Shown: positions 56,947 through 64,000 of the stretch, in pieces
Numbering within the stretch: position 1 is the first letter of the stretch
Layout: every line of letters starts with the position of its first letter
DNA from: an uncultured Alphaproteobacteria bacterium
GTDB lineage: Bacteria > Pseudomonadota > Alphaproteobacteria > Rhodobacterales > Rhodobacteraceae
Length of the DNA stretch: 64,000 nucleotides
NCBI GenBank assembly: GCA_902611605.1
Contig: CACMAH010000001.1
Location: forward strand, 1-64,000
Direction of reading: 5' to 3'
Notes under the pieces: model-generated
Told to the model about the DNA's origin: nothing
Database searches by the model: none
The model's input: only the letters and a program-made list of their open reading frames with translations
Position numbers and translations under genes: made by a program

Positions 56947-58425
56947 TTAAAAGCTATATTCTGTAGATAATATTATGACGTCCTGTTTTTGATAAGGGTA
57001 AAGGGTATCTGTAATTTCAACAGCATCGTATTGCACATATCTTGCATTTATTGTTAAACCATCTCTAGGTTTATAACTCGTTGCAAGACTACCAATAATA
57101 CTCTTTTCTCCTGTCAATCTACTTAAATTGGCATTAATGCTTAGTAAATCATTCAGGCCTGTCCATCTAAATTGAACTGAGTGTCCTAAAGTTTGTTTTG
57201 CTATAGTCAAATCATTACTATAATTATCAATAATTCTCAAATTACCTTCATAGCCTATAGTTAAATTATTAATTCCACTATAGTCAAAACCAAGACCTAA
57301 TACATTCTGATTTTTTTTTAAACCTGGTAGATCAACCAGATTAGCTTTCAAAAATGAAGCCCCAGATATATTTGCACCCTCATATTTTAGCAAAAAATCA
57401 CCACGTGCAAGGTTTCCACTTATACCAAGAATTTGAATTCTATCAAAACCAAAATCAAGCTGACTTAACAAAGATTTTGATTTGATATTTTTCAAACTTC
57501 TTTGGTTTTGGTTTTCATCAGAAAAAACTAGAGATATGTCACCTCCATTAAATGAGTAATTTATATTTGTAAAAAATTCTATCTCATTTGATGGATTCAA
57601 ATAATTAATTGTAAAGGGATTACCTCCTGTATTAACTAGATTTTGTGAAAATGGTATTGTAGGATCAAAACTCCCCCCTTTTTCACCCATCAAATTACCA
57701 CCAGCTCGGCTTGTTACAACTAATTCTACTTTTAAATCTGAAATGGGAAAATTTAATAATATAGCTGGAACTTGCTGTCTAATTTCCGAAAGTTCTCCCT
57801 GACCAGGAATTGATAAATCTCTTGGGTTAATAGTATCAGTTATTGATAAATTATCTAACTGTCCTCTTGCTATAATTTGATTGCCAATTCTTAACCAAAT
57901 CTGGGAAGATGGATAGTAATCTAGGTAAAAGTCTTTTATATTAAATTTTGTACTATCTTCATTAGTTTGAAATTTATTATTTTTCCATTTACCCCAGTCA
58001 TAACGAAAATTACCTCCTATCTTAAAATTAAATTGAGGTGCCAATTCACCTTTGAAGTCTAGATTGAGAATAGTCTCTACTCTCTCTATACCTTTGTTAT
58101 TCCTATTAAAAATATCTGGTGGATTTTGTAGACCATAAACAAAATTCTGAATTATTGCGCCTGACAAACCATCTAAGGATTTTGATAGTAAAACTTCATC
58201 GCTTTTTTTTAGATCTGAAACGTCATTTTCATCTGCTAAAATTAAGTTATCATTTTTTTCTAATTCTAATTCTAATTGATCAAATGAAGAATCCTCTAAT
58301 AAATCAAAATCATCAGATTCTAAATTAAAATCATCATCTTGAGAATACGATATAGATGCGCAAAAAATAACAAAAGTTACAAAAAAAAACTTAATAAATA
58401 TCTTTAAAACATAATTAAAGTCCAC
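56947..58425 (-). CDS. outer-membrane beta-barrel protein linked to MMPL exporter
   Basis: 492 residues from GTG 58425, which has GAGG nine bases before it (TTG 58446 is weaker). Signal peptide FIKFFFVTFVIFCASISYSQ, an acidic linker (about 25-75), and then many amphipathic strands ending in VIILSTEYSF, a C-terminal aromatic typical of outer-membrane barrels; DUF1302-like in look. It is the third gene of an exporter set with the LolA-like and MMPL genes; overlaps the former by 11 bases. Confidence 0.75.
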   Translation of the reverse strand: MDFNYVLKIFIKFFFVTFVIFCASISYSQDDDFNLESDDFDLLEDSSFDQLELELEKNDNLILADENDVSDLKKSDEVLLSKSLDGLSGAIIQNFVYGLQNPPDIFNRNNKGIERVETILNLDFKGELAPQFNFKIGGNFRYDWGKWKNNKFQTNEDSTKFNIKDFYLDYYPSSQIWLRIGNQIIARGQLDNLSITDTINPRDLSIPGQGELSEIRQQVPAILLNFPISDLKVELVVTSRAGGNLMGEKGGSFDPTIPFSQNLVNTGGNPFTINYLNPSNEIEFFTNINYSFNGGDISLVFSDENQNQRSLKNIKSKSLLSQLDFGFDRIQILGISGNLARGDFLLKYEGANISGASFLKANLVDLPGLKKNQNVLGLGFDYSGINNLTIGYEGNLRIIDNYSNDLTIAKQTLGHSVQFRWTGLNDLLSINANLSRLTGEKSIIGSLATSYKPRDGLTINARYVQYDAVEITDTLYPYQKQDVIILSTEYSF

Positions 58426-59224
58426 GTTGCATAACCTCAGTTTCAAAAATCGAGTCTTCTACATTTGAATTATATTTTACACTTTTTAGTTGAAAAATGC
58501 TCTTATGCACTAGCTTTTTATTTTTGGTTGTAATCATTTGTAATGTTTTTGCAGTCCACACTCCGTCAATTTTTTGAATATCTTTTGCAGCAAATAATTT
58601 TACTTTTTTACCTTTTTTCACAAGAATTCTATTCTTAACTACAAAATAAATATCTTTTCTGACCCATTGAATAGATCTTAAATATCCAGTCTTCGCAATA
58701 ACCTTTTTGTTTTTAGGTGTGGACTCAATTACCCAACAATCTTTGCCATCTACAACATCACTATCTTTAACAAGTTTATAATTAAAATCTTCAAGTTCAA
58801 AACCATCTATATCTGAATAGGTAAAATCACTTCCCATAAATGAACCAGATCTATCAGCAGAAGCTATTCTATTCACTTTCTGTAAAGCTGGAAGATATAA
58901 CCATGAATCATCCTCCTTTGATGTTGATTCCCAATTGAAAGACATATAGGAGGTTCCCTTTACATCACCTGGACTTTTAAAAAAGGAAATTGATTTATCA
59001 ACATCATTATATTCTTTACTAAAAATCTCGATTTCCCTTATTCTTTTTCGATCCTTTTTATCAATTAAAATCATACGCCAGTCAGAAATAGCTGAGTCTC
59101 CAGTGTAACGGGCATCAACTTTAGTCATTATTTCCAGAGCAGATGATCCATATAATACGCCACTAAAAGAAAATATTAATAATAAAACCGAGGTAAATAA
59201 CTTTAATAATTTTGTTGTTATCAT
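58415..59224 (-). CDS. LolA-like outer-membrane lipoprotein-sorting protein
   Basis: 269 residues with a signal peptide (LLKLFTSVLLLIFSFSGVLYG). DSWLYLPALQKVNRI, GSFMGSDFTYSDIDG and EDFNYKLVK match the LolA/LolB-fold 'outer membrane lipoprotein-sorting' family that sits next to MMPL exporters. Periplasmic lipid or lipoprotein shuttling is the likely role. Fourteen-base gap after the MMPL gene. Confidence 0.85.
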   Translation of the reverse strand: MITTKLLKLFTSVLLLIFSFSGVLYGSSALEIMTKVDARYTGDSAISDWRMILIDKKDRKRIREIEIFSKEYNDVDKSISFFKSPGDVKGTSYMSFNWESTSKEDDSWLYLPALQKVNRIASADRSGSFMGSDFTYSDIDGFELEDFNYKLVKDSDVVDGKDCWVIESTPKNKKVIAKTGYLRSIQWVRKDIYFVVKNRILVKKGKKVKLFAAKDIQKIDGVWTAKTLQMITTKNKKLVHKSIFQLKSVKYNSNVEDSIFETEVMQRGL

Positions 59225-59238
59225 TTTTTTCCTATCAA

Positions 59239-61584
59239 TTATGCTGTTTGTAATTCTTCTTTTTTGCCGTCCAAAATATATAGTATTGATGGTATAAAAA
59301 ACAAAACACCAAATAACGCTAGCAGAAAAATAATTGCTGAAAATCTACCAATATCAATAGTTGGGACTAAACTTGCCATTAAAAAAACACTGAATCCTAT
59401 TACCAAAATAATAGATGTTGTAATTATTGCTCTTCCAGACTCATTCAACGCTCTTTTCATTGCCTGATGTACATTACTACCCTCTAATCTAGCAAGCCTA
59501 TAACGACTTACCATATGGATGCTATCATCAACAGCAATTCCCATTGTCATAGCACCAACTATTAAGGAACCTAGATTTAAATCTCTTCCCATTACAGTTG
59601 CAATACCGCCAGCTAATAATATTGGTATCACACTAGGTATTATTGCTATAGCCCCAAATTTTACGGACCTAAATAAAATGAAAAACGTTATACTTATCAA
59701 AAGTAAAGAAACAGAAAATGAACTTGTAATACCTTTGTCAGTATATTCGTTTTGAGCCTGAAACATGACCATTGGTCCCGTAGCCAAAGCATTTAGAGAG
59801 GGAAACTTTTCTTTAATTTCTGAATTTAGTTTTCTAACAAAGACATTAAATTCACTTGCATCCATATTGGTTATGGGAAAAGTCATCCTTAAATTTTTTT
59901 CATCAAAATCCTTTAAATCAGATAGATCCTCTTCAGGACCTGAATTTTCATACAATAACAAAAGTTGCGCAGTCATTTCTTTAGTATCAGGTAAAATAAA
60001 GTAATTAGGATCATCACCACTAAAGGCCTGCCTGGTCTGTTTTAAGAAATCAGGAACTGTTAAACCTTTACCAACATCAGGTTTGTCTTCTAAAAATTTT
60101 TCTAATTCTCCTACTTCTTTCAAAAACTCAGGTTCTTTGATTAAACCGTCATCAGTAAACTTTTCTTCTGAAGTTACTAAATATTCTACATTTGCTGCGC
60201 CCTTGTATGTATTATCAAAGTAAATTAAATCTTTTGTAACTTTCAAATCAGACCTAAAATATTTAAAGATGTTAGTATCTACATTTATTTGAGAAACACC
60301 ATAAATACTAAGTATTAACAGTACACATCCAAGAGAAGCAATTATTTTGCGGTATTTAAAATTAAAGTCAGGTAAAAAATTTGTAAATTTAGTAAGCCAT
60401 CCATCTTTAAATGTACTTGTTGTCCACTTTGGCATTTTGGAAAAGAAACTTAGTGCAGCAGGAAGTGCCGTCATTGAAAATAAAAATACTATCAATGGAA
60501 TAAAAGCTGCAATTATTGCAAACTCCTTAACTGGCACCAACTTTGTTACATAGAGTGCAGAAAATCCAATTGAAGTTGTTAAACAGGTAAAAAAGATTGG
60601 TTTTAAAAGATTTTTAATCAATTTAACACTTGCATCCTTGGCATTTAAACCTGCAGTTCTAAGTCCATAAAATTCAGAAAGGACATGAACAGCAGTCGCC
60701 ATACCAATTAACATCGTTATAGGAGTCAAAGATTGATTCACAACAGTTATAGGTAATCCTAAAAAGGCTTGCAAACCAGAAAATGTTATTGCACTGGTTG
60801 CTATCACAACCCAAGGAACAAACATACCAGCAATAGATTTAAATATTATACCAAGAATAATAAACATTATAGCTGCCTGTGTTGGGATCATCCAACCAAA
60901 TTCCGTATTACTTATAGTTTCAAATCTTTCTCCTATATAAGGAACACCACCAAGCTTCAAATCATAGCCTTTATCTAAATAACCTTTTTCTTTAATAAAA
61001 TTCCTAAGGTCATTAACTACTTTTATTTTATGGGAATTATCATTTGCACGATATTCTGTTCGAGCTAATATTCGCGTATGTTTAAGATCAGATGTTATAA
61101 TCGAGTCTAATGCTAGTTCCTCCCCTTTCATTATATTTCTAGCATTTTCTATTAGGGTTGGATCATCTCCAAGTTCCTCAAAATCTTCAATAAGATCATC
61201 TGTAGCAACCATTCCATTTTTATCGTATGTTCTTTGATATTTGGATAAACTTCTAACTTGTTCAACGATTTCATGATCTTCAAGCATAGTAGAAATTTCA
61301 TCAATCATAATTAAGGTTTCATATTCGAAAATATCCTTATCTTTATCTCTTGCTGTAACTCCTACTATAAGATACTCAGAGCTTCCAAAAAGATCTTGGA
61401 GTTTTTCAAAGGCTACGAGATTAGGATCACCAGGCAAAAACCACATCTCATTTGAGTTGTTATGCTTTAAGGGATAGGAAATAATCATAGCTGTTGCGAT
61501 CATAATTAATAGAAATGTAGCTATTAAAACTTTAATTCTGTTGCTAATAATAAATACAGCATATTTCGAAGTTAAACTTTCCAT
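59239..61584 (-). CDS. MMPL/RND-family exporter
   Basis: 781 residues with two sets of five to six helices and two large periplasmic loops. The second set has GIAVDDSIHMVSRYR, the paired-aspartate motif of the RND/patched group, and first-set helices contain the LSEFYGLR pattern. Single-gene RND pumps of this type move hydrophobic lipids. With the LolA-like and barrel genes it forms an envelope-spanning export set. Confidence 0.85.
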   Translation of the reverse strand: MESLTSKYAVFIISNRIKVLIATFLLIMIATAMIISYPLKHNNSNEMWFLPGDPNLVAFEKLQDLFGSSEYLIVGVTARDKDKDIFEYETLIMIDEISTMLEDHEIVEQVRSLSKYQRTYDKNGMVATDDLIEDFEELGDDPTLIENARNIMKGEELALDSIITSDLKHTRILARTEYRANDNSHKIKVVNDLRNFIKEKGYLDKGYDLKLGGVPYIGERFETISNTEFGWMIPTQAAIMFIILGIIFKSIAGMFVPWVVIATSAITFSGLQAFLGLPITVVNQSLTPITMLIGMATAVHVLSEFYGLRTAGLNAKDASVKLIKNLLKPIFFTCLTTSIGFSALYVTKLVPVKEFAIIAAFIPLIVFLFSMTALPAALSFFSKMPKWTTSTFKDGWLTKFTNFLPDFNFKYRKIIASLGCVLLILSIYGVSQINVDTNIFKYFRSDLKVTKDLIYFDNTYKGAANVEYLVTSEEKFTDDGLIKEPEFLKEVGELEKFLEDKPDVGKGLTVPDFLKQTRQAFSGDDPNYFILPDTKEMTAQLLLLYENSGPEEDLSDLKDFDEKNLRMTFPITNMDASEFNVFVRKLNSEIKEKFPSLNALATGPMVMFQAQNEYTDKGITSSFSVSLLLISITFFILFRSVKFGAIAIIPSVIPILLAGGIATVMGRDLNLGSLIVGAMTMGIAVDDSIHMVSRYRLARLEGSNVHQAMKRALNESGRAIITTSIILVIGFSVFLMASLVPTIDIGRFSAIIFLLALFGVLFFIPSILYILDGKKEELQTA

Positions 61585-61693
61585 TAATAATCCTACTCTA
61601 AAAGAAAAAAATTGTTTTTTGTTATCTATTAATTTTTATCTTTTTCAACAAAAATATTTTATTACGTTACGTAAGAAACAATATTTAAATTTC

Positions 61694-62017
61694 TTAACTT
61701 AACCTGGTTGGTTTATAAGATGGATTTATTGAAAATTCGCTTATTAAACCCTCAAATCTTTCTATTTTAACGTTTGCTTCTCTCAAATTTTGTAGTAGAT
61801 CATCACCAATTTCTTTCATTCTTTTATCAGCAGAAAATTTATCAGGCCAAACAAAAATTTGAACAATTTGATTTTCAGAAGTATCAAAAAAAATTCTCTG
61901 AATTAACCCCCTCTCAAAATCAACATCGTTAACGGATGAATTCAATTGGGAAATAAAACTTTTTTTTGCGAACTCACTTATAAATGTGAATTTTACTGTT
62001 CTACAATAATAAGACAT
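61694..62017 (-). CDS. hypothetical ABM-like protein
   Basis: 107 residues, no signal. Short alpha/beta protein with FTFISEFAKKSFISQ and SENQIVQIFVWPDKFSADKRMKEIG, resembling antibiotic-biosynthesis-monooxygenase-like dimers. Precedes nothing obvious; 15 bases after the DUF2064 gene start region. Confidence 0.5.
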   Translation of the reverse strand: MSYYCRTVKFTFISEFAKKSFISQLNSSVNDVDFERGLIQRIFFDTSENQIVQIFVWPDKFSADKRMKEIGDDLLQNLREANVKIERFEGLISEFSINPSYKPTRLS

Positions 62018-62032
62018 AAATACAGAATATTT

Positions 62033-62683
62033 CTATTTAATTAATTCTTCAATACTATTTACCCATTTAATTAGCTTAACTTGTCGTTTAGATGTAATAG
62101 AAGGCATTTCTTTAATCATTTCACTTAAATCTTGAAATTCATCAACATCTGTAAATATTTTTAACTTGTATGGTTTAGGTTTCATAGAGCGTACAAAAGT
62201 TTGTAAAGTTTTGGCACAACTCCATTCAGTATTATCCCAAACTTCTTTTTTGATGTTAGATTTACTACCAACCAGATAAAATCCTCCATCAGTGGACGGG
62301 CCTATGATTTGGTCATTTTTCTCAAGATACGTAAAGGCATTATTGATAAATTTTTTACTTAATTGAGGAATGTCTATTCCTATAAGAATTACTGATTCAT
62401 AAATTTTAAGTAATTCTTGAAATATGAAATTTTGCTTCTCTGCAATATTTTTTCCTTCAGCGAAAAAGGTATTAAATTTTTTCCAATAATCATTGGATTC
62501 ACCCTCTTTTTCAGCAGTGGCAATTTTAATATCGTAGTCAAGTTTTGATGTTAAATCCTCCACACAATTTTTACACATCTCATAAAATATGTGTGTATTT
62601 TTAATTCCTATTTTTGAAGATAATCTAGTTTTTACATCTGAAAGAAACGGTGTTTTTGCTAAGATAACTAAACATTTTTTCAT
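62033..62683 (-). CDS. DUF2064 glycosyltransferase (TIGR04282 type)
   Basis: 216 residues. LVILAKTPFLSDVKTRLSSKIG at the start, GIDIPQLSKKF and GPSTDGGFYLVG in the middle are the marks of this nucleotidyl-transferase-like family, found beside TIGR04283 proteins and named in databases for arsenosugar biosynthesis. Two bases after its partner. Confidence 0.85.
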   Translation of the reverse strand: MKKCLVILAKTPFLSDVKTRLSSKIGIKNTHIFYEMCKNCVEDLTSKLDYDIKIATAEKEGESNDYWKKFNTFFAEGKNIAEKQNFIFQELLKIYESVILIGIDIPQLSKKFINNAFTYLEKNDQIIGPSTDGGFYLVGSKSNIKKEVWDNTEWSCAKTLQTFVRSMKPKPYKLKIFTDVDEFQDLSEMIKEMPSITSKRQVKLIKWVNSIEELIK

Positions 62684-62684
62684 T

Positions 62685-63290
62685 TTATTGATTTCTTTTA
62701 AAATAAAAATTAAATAGTATCAAAAGTAATCTCCATTGATGCTGTAAAGTTGTAATTAACCAACCATTATTTAAATATTTTCTTGAGCTAGTTATTATGT
62801 AATTTTGATTATTAAGAATAGATATTCCCATTTGCTTAAGTTTAAGAACAAAGTATAAGTCTTCACCATAATTTACATTTTCTGGGAATCCCCCTGTTTT
62901 CATAAAAAGTTTTCTTGATATACAAAACCCTTGGTCTCCATAAGGCAGAGAAAACAAAAAACTCCTTAAATTTGCTCCAATAGAATTTAGTCTAAGAATT
63001 TTCCCTTGATCAAATTTTAGAGAAAAATAATACATCCCCTCAACATTACGGACTTTTATGTAGTTTATTAAATTTTCAATAGTGTCATCTTCAATTTTCG
63101 AATCTGCATGTAAAAATAGAATATAATCGCTGGTTGTTTTTCTTGCACCTTCGTTTAAACTTATAGCTCTAGTTTTTTTTGAAATAATAATTGGGATGTG
63201 ACCTAAAGCTTCAAGATGGTTTGCTAAATTTGAAGCATCATCTTGACTAAATTTTGGAATTACAATTTGTAAAAAATCAGAAACTGGCAT
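62685..63290 (-). CDS. family 2 glycosyltransferase (TIGR04283 type)
   Basis: 201 residues, slightly short at the N-terminus: the usual VVDGGSTDGT part is absent, replaced by IISKKTRAISLNEGARK. YILFLHADSKIEDD and PYGDQGFCISRKLF are the family motifs. Pairs with the DUF2064 gene. Real substrate is not established; no arsenic genes are visible here. Confidence 0.8.
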   Translation of the reverse strand: MPVSDFLQIVIPKFSQDDASNLANHLEALGHIPIIISKKTRAISLNEGARKTTSDYILFLHADSKIEDDTIENLINYIKVRNVEGMYYFSLKFDQGKILRLNSIGANLRSFLFSLPYGDQGFCISRKLFMKTGGFPENVNYGEDLYFVLKLKQMGISILNNQNYIITSSRKYLNNGWLITTLQHQWRLLLILFNFYFKRNQ

Positions 63291-63354
63291 TTATGATTAT
63301 TAAAAAAATATTTCTAATTACAAAATTATTATTTTAAAATGTAAATAAAATAGA

Positions 63355-63429
63355 TGGAGCGGGCGATGAGATTCGAACTCACGACATTTACCTTGGCAAG
63401 GTAACGCTCTACCCCTGAGCTACGCCCGC
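63355..63429 (-). tRNA. tRNA-Gly (anticodon GCC)
   Basis: 75 bases with CCA encoded. Acceptor stem GCGGGCG/CGCCCGC, D-arm AGCTCAGGGGTAGAGC, anticodon stem TTACC/GGTAA around loop TTGCCAA (GCC at 63395-63397), T-loop GTTCGAATC. Confidence 0.97.
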
Positions 63430-63547
63430 TAACTTAAGTGTACATAACTTAAATTAAAATTAATGAAAAGCAAAAAATTCTAACCTTTTCCAATCAAATT
63501 ATAATGATAGGATTTAATATTACTTATTTGTAAAAGGAAATAAGGTT

Positions 63548-64000
63548 ATGATTCGTTTTAAAAATTTTATAGAATATTTAACTAAGGTGACAGTGATCAT
63601 CTTTTTGAGTAGCGAAATTTCATTAGCAGATTTTGATGATGGTATGGACGCTATAAATAAAGGAAATTATGAACAAGCTATAGAAGAATTAAAACCTCTG
63701 GCCGATCAAGGTGATGCCAGAGCACAATTTTGGTATGGAAACCTAATCTTTAATGGTTTGGGAACTCCAAAAAATATGAAACTGGGAATAGAATTTTATC
63801 GCCTTTCAGCAGAAAAAAATTTCCCACTAGCACTTCATGAATTAGGCCATATTTTCGATAATGGTCTTGGTGTTGAACAAGATATAGACGAGGCAATTAA
63901 CTGGTATGAGAAAGCTATTACTGAAGGAAGAGTAGTATATTCTTATCATAATTTAGGTGTGATTTATCAATATGGGAGTAAAAATATTGAGGTCAATGTG
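63548..64000 (+). CDS. Sel1-repeat protein (3' end cut by window)
   Basis: 151 residues visible. Signal-like start (LTKVTVIIFLSSEISLA) then repeats: AINKGNYEQAIEELKPLADQ, AQFWYGNLIFNGLGTPKN, ALHELGHIFDNGLGVEQD and AINWYEKAITEG, YHNLGVIYQYG, i.e. Sel1/TPR-like helical pairs with the GxGxxxD pattern. Periplasmic protein-interaction role likely. An AAAAGGAAATAAGG site precedes the ATG. Confidence 0.85.
   Translation, partial: MIRFKNFIEYLTKVTVIIFLSSEISLADFDDGMDAINKGNYEQAIEELKPLADQGDARAQFWYGNLIFNGLGTPKNMKLGIEFYRLSAEKNFPLALHELGHIFDNGLGVEQDIDEAINWYEKAITEGRVVYSYHNLGVIYQYGSKNIEVNV

Noticed and set aside
1-64000. CRISPR arrays, insertion sequences, prophage, integrons, toxin-antitoxin pairs, defence islands
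   Set aside because: I looked for direct-repeat arrays, transposases, integrases and defence-type genes and found none; the region reads as stable chromosome.

Overview
The window is AT-rich (by eye near 30% G+C), densely packed, and has no rRNA, CRISPR array, phage gene or insertion sequence. It looks like chromosomal DNA of a streamlined, free-living, probably marine alphaproteobacterium. The best pointers are the block CarD / seven-iron ferredoxin / S4 protein / SUV3-like helicase, a bactofilin, an SCP2 protein, the tesA-ybbA-ybbP neighbourhood and many acyl-CoA genes. I cannot name a genus. Most intergenic gaps are under 150 bases, genes often overlap by 1-13 bases, and TTG starts are common.

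Region by region. (a) 1-10234, plus strand: an aminotransferase (cut by the window start) and an AruI-type 2-ketoarginine decarboxylase, then a tight operon of a beta-keto acid cleavage enzyme, L-carnitine dehydrogenase, acyl-CoA dehydrogenase, ADP-forming acyl-CoA synthetase and a CaiD-like hydratase. Together these would take gamma-butyrobetaine through carnitine to betainyl-CoA. A low-molecular-weight phosphatase and a Gfo/Idh/MocA oxidoreductase follow. (b) 10264-17201: a ureohydrolase that lacks any ordinary start codon but has a well-placed ATT, a fluoroacetate-dehalogenase-like hydrolase, an acyl-CoA synthetase, isovaleryl-CoA dehydrogenase, a thiolase and a dienoyl-CoA isomerase. (c) 17209-25504, minus strand: a complete Liv-type ABC importer flanked by two AMP-forming CoA ligases, with its own promoter before the binding-protein gene and a terminator after it. 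(d) 25587-32289: a second ureohydrolase (GbuA type), glycerate 2-kinase, a short-chain dehydrogenase, a DpaL-like lyase, bactofilin, a 3-hydroxyisobutyrate-dehydrogenase-family protein and the stub of a DadA-like oxidase.

(e) 32347-36536: an AttEFGH-like ABC exporter with a lipocalin-like secreted protein. (f) 36545-42939: carD, fdxA, S4 protein, SUV3-like helicase, SCP2 protein, alpha/beta hydrolase and inositol-monophosphatase family protein. (g) 42992-50629: tesA divergent from ybbA-ybbP, a Bax-inhibitor-1 protein, rpmG (L33), NUDIX, HAD and thioesterase genes. (h) 50695-55277: a non-pyrrolysine MttB-family methyltransferase and pntA-pntB transhydrogenase. (i) 55437-64000: a phosphoethanolamine-methyltransferase-like enzyme, two small unknown genes, an MMPL/RND exporter with LolA-like and outer-membrane partners, two glycosyltransferases of the 'arsenosugar' type, tRNA-Gly(GCC) and the start of a Sel1-repeat protein.

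Two metabolic themes recur. The first is quaternary amines: carnitine and gamma-butyrobetaine breakdown, an MttB homologue and a PMT-like methylase. The second is arginine by the transaminase route: aminotransferase, AruI decarboxylase and guanidinobutyrase-type ureohydrolases. Around them sits a large acyl-CoA catabolism set with a dedicated importer. All function calls come from motifs and remembered family features; no database search was possible.
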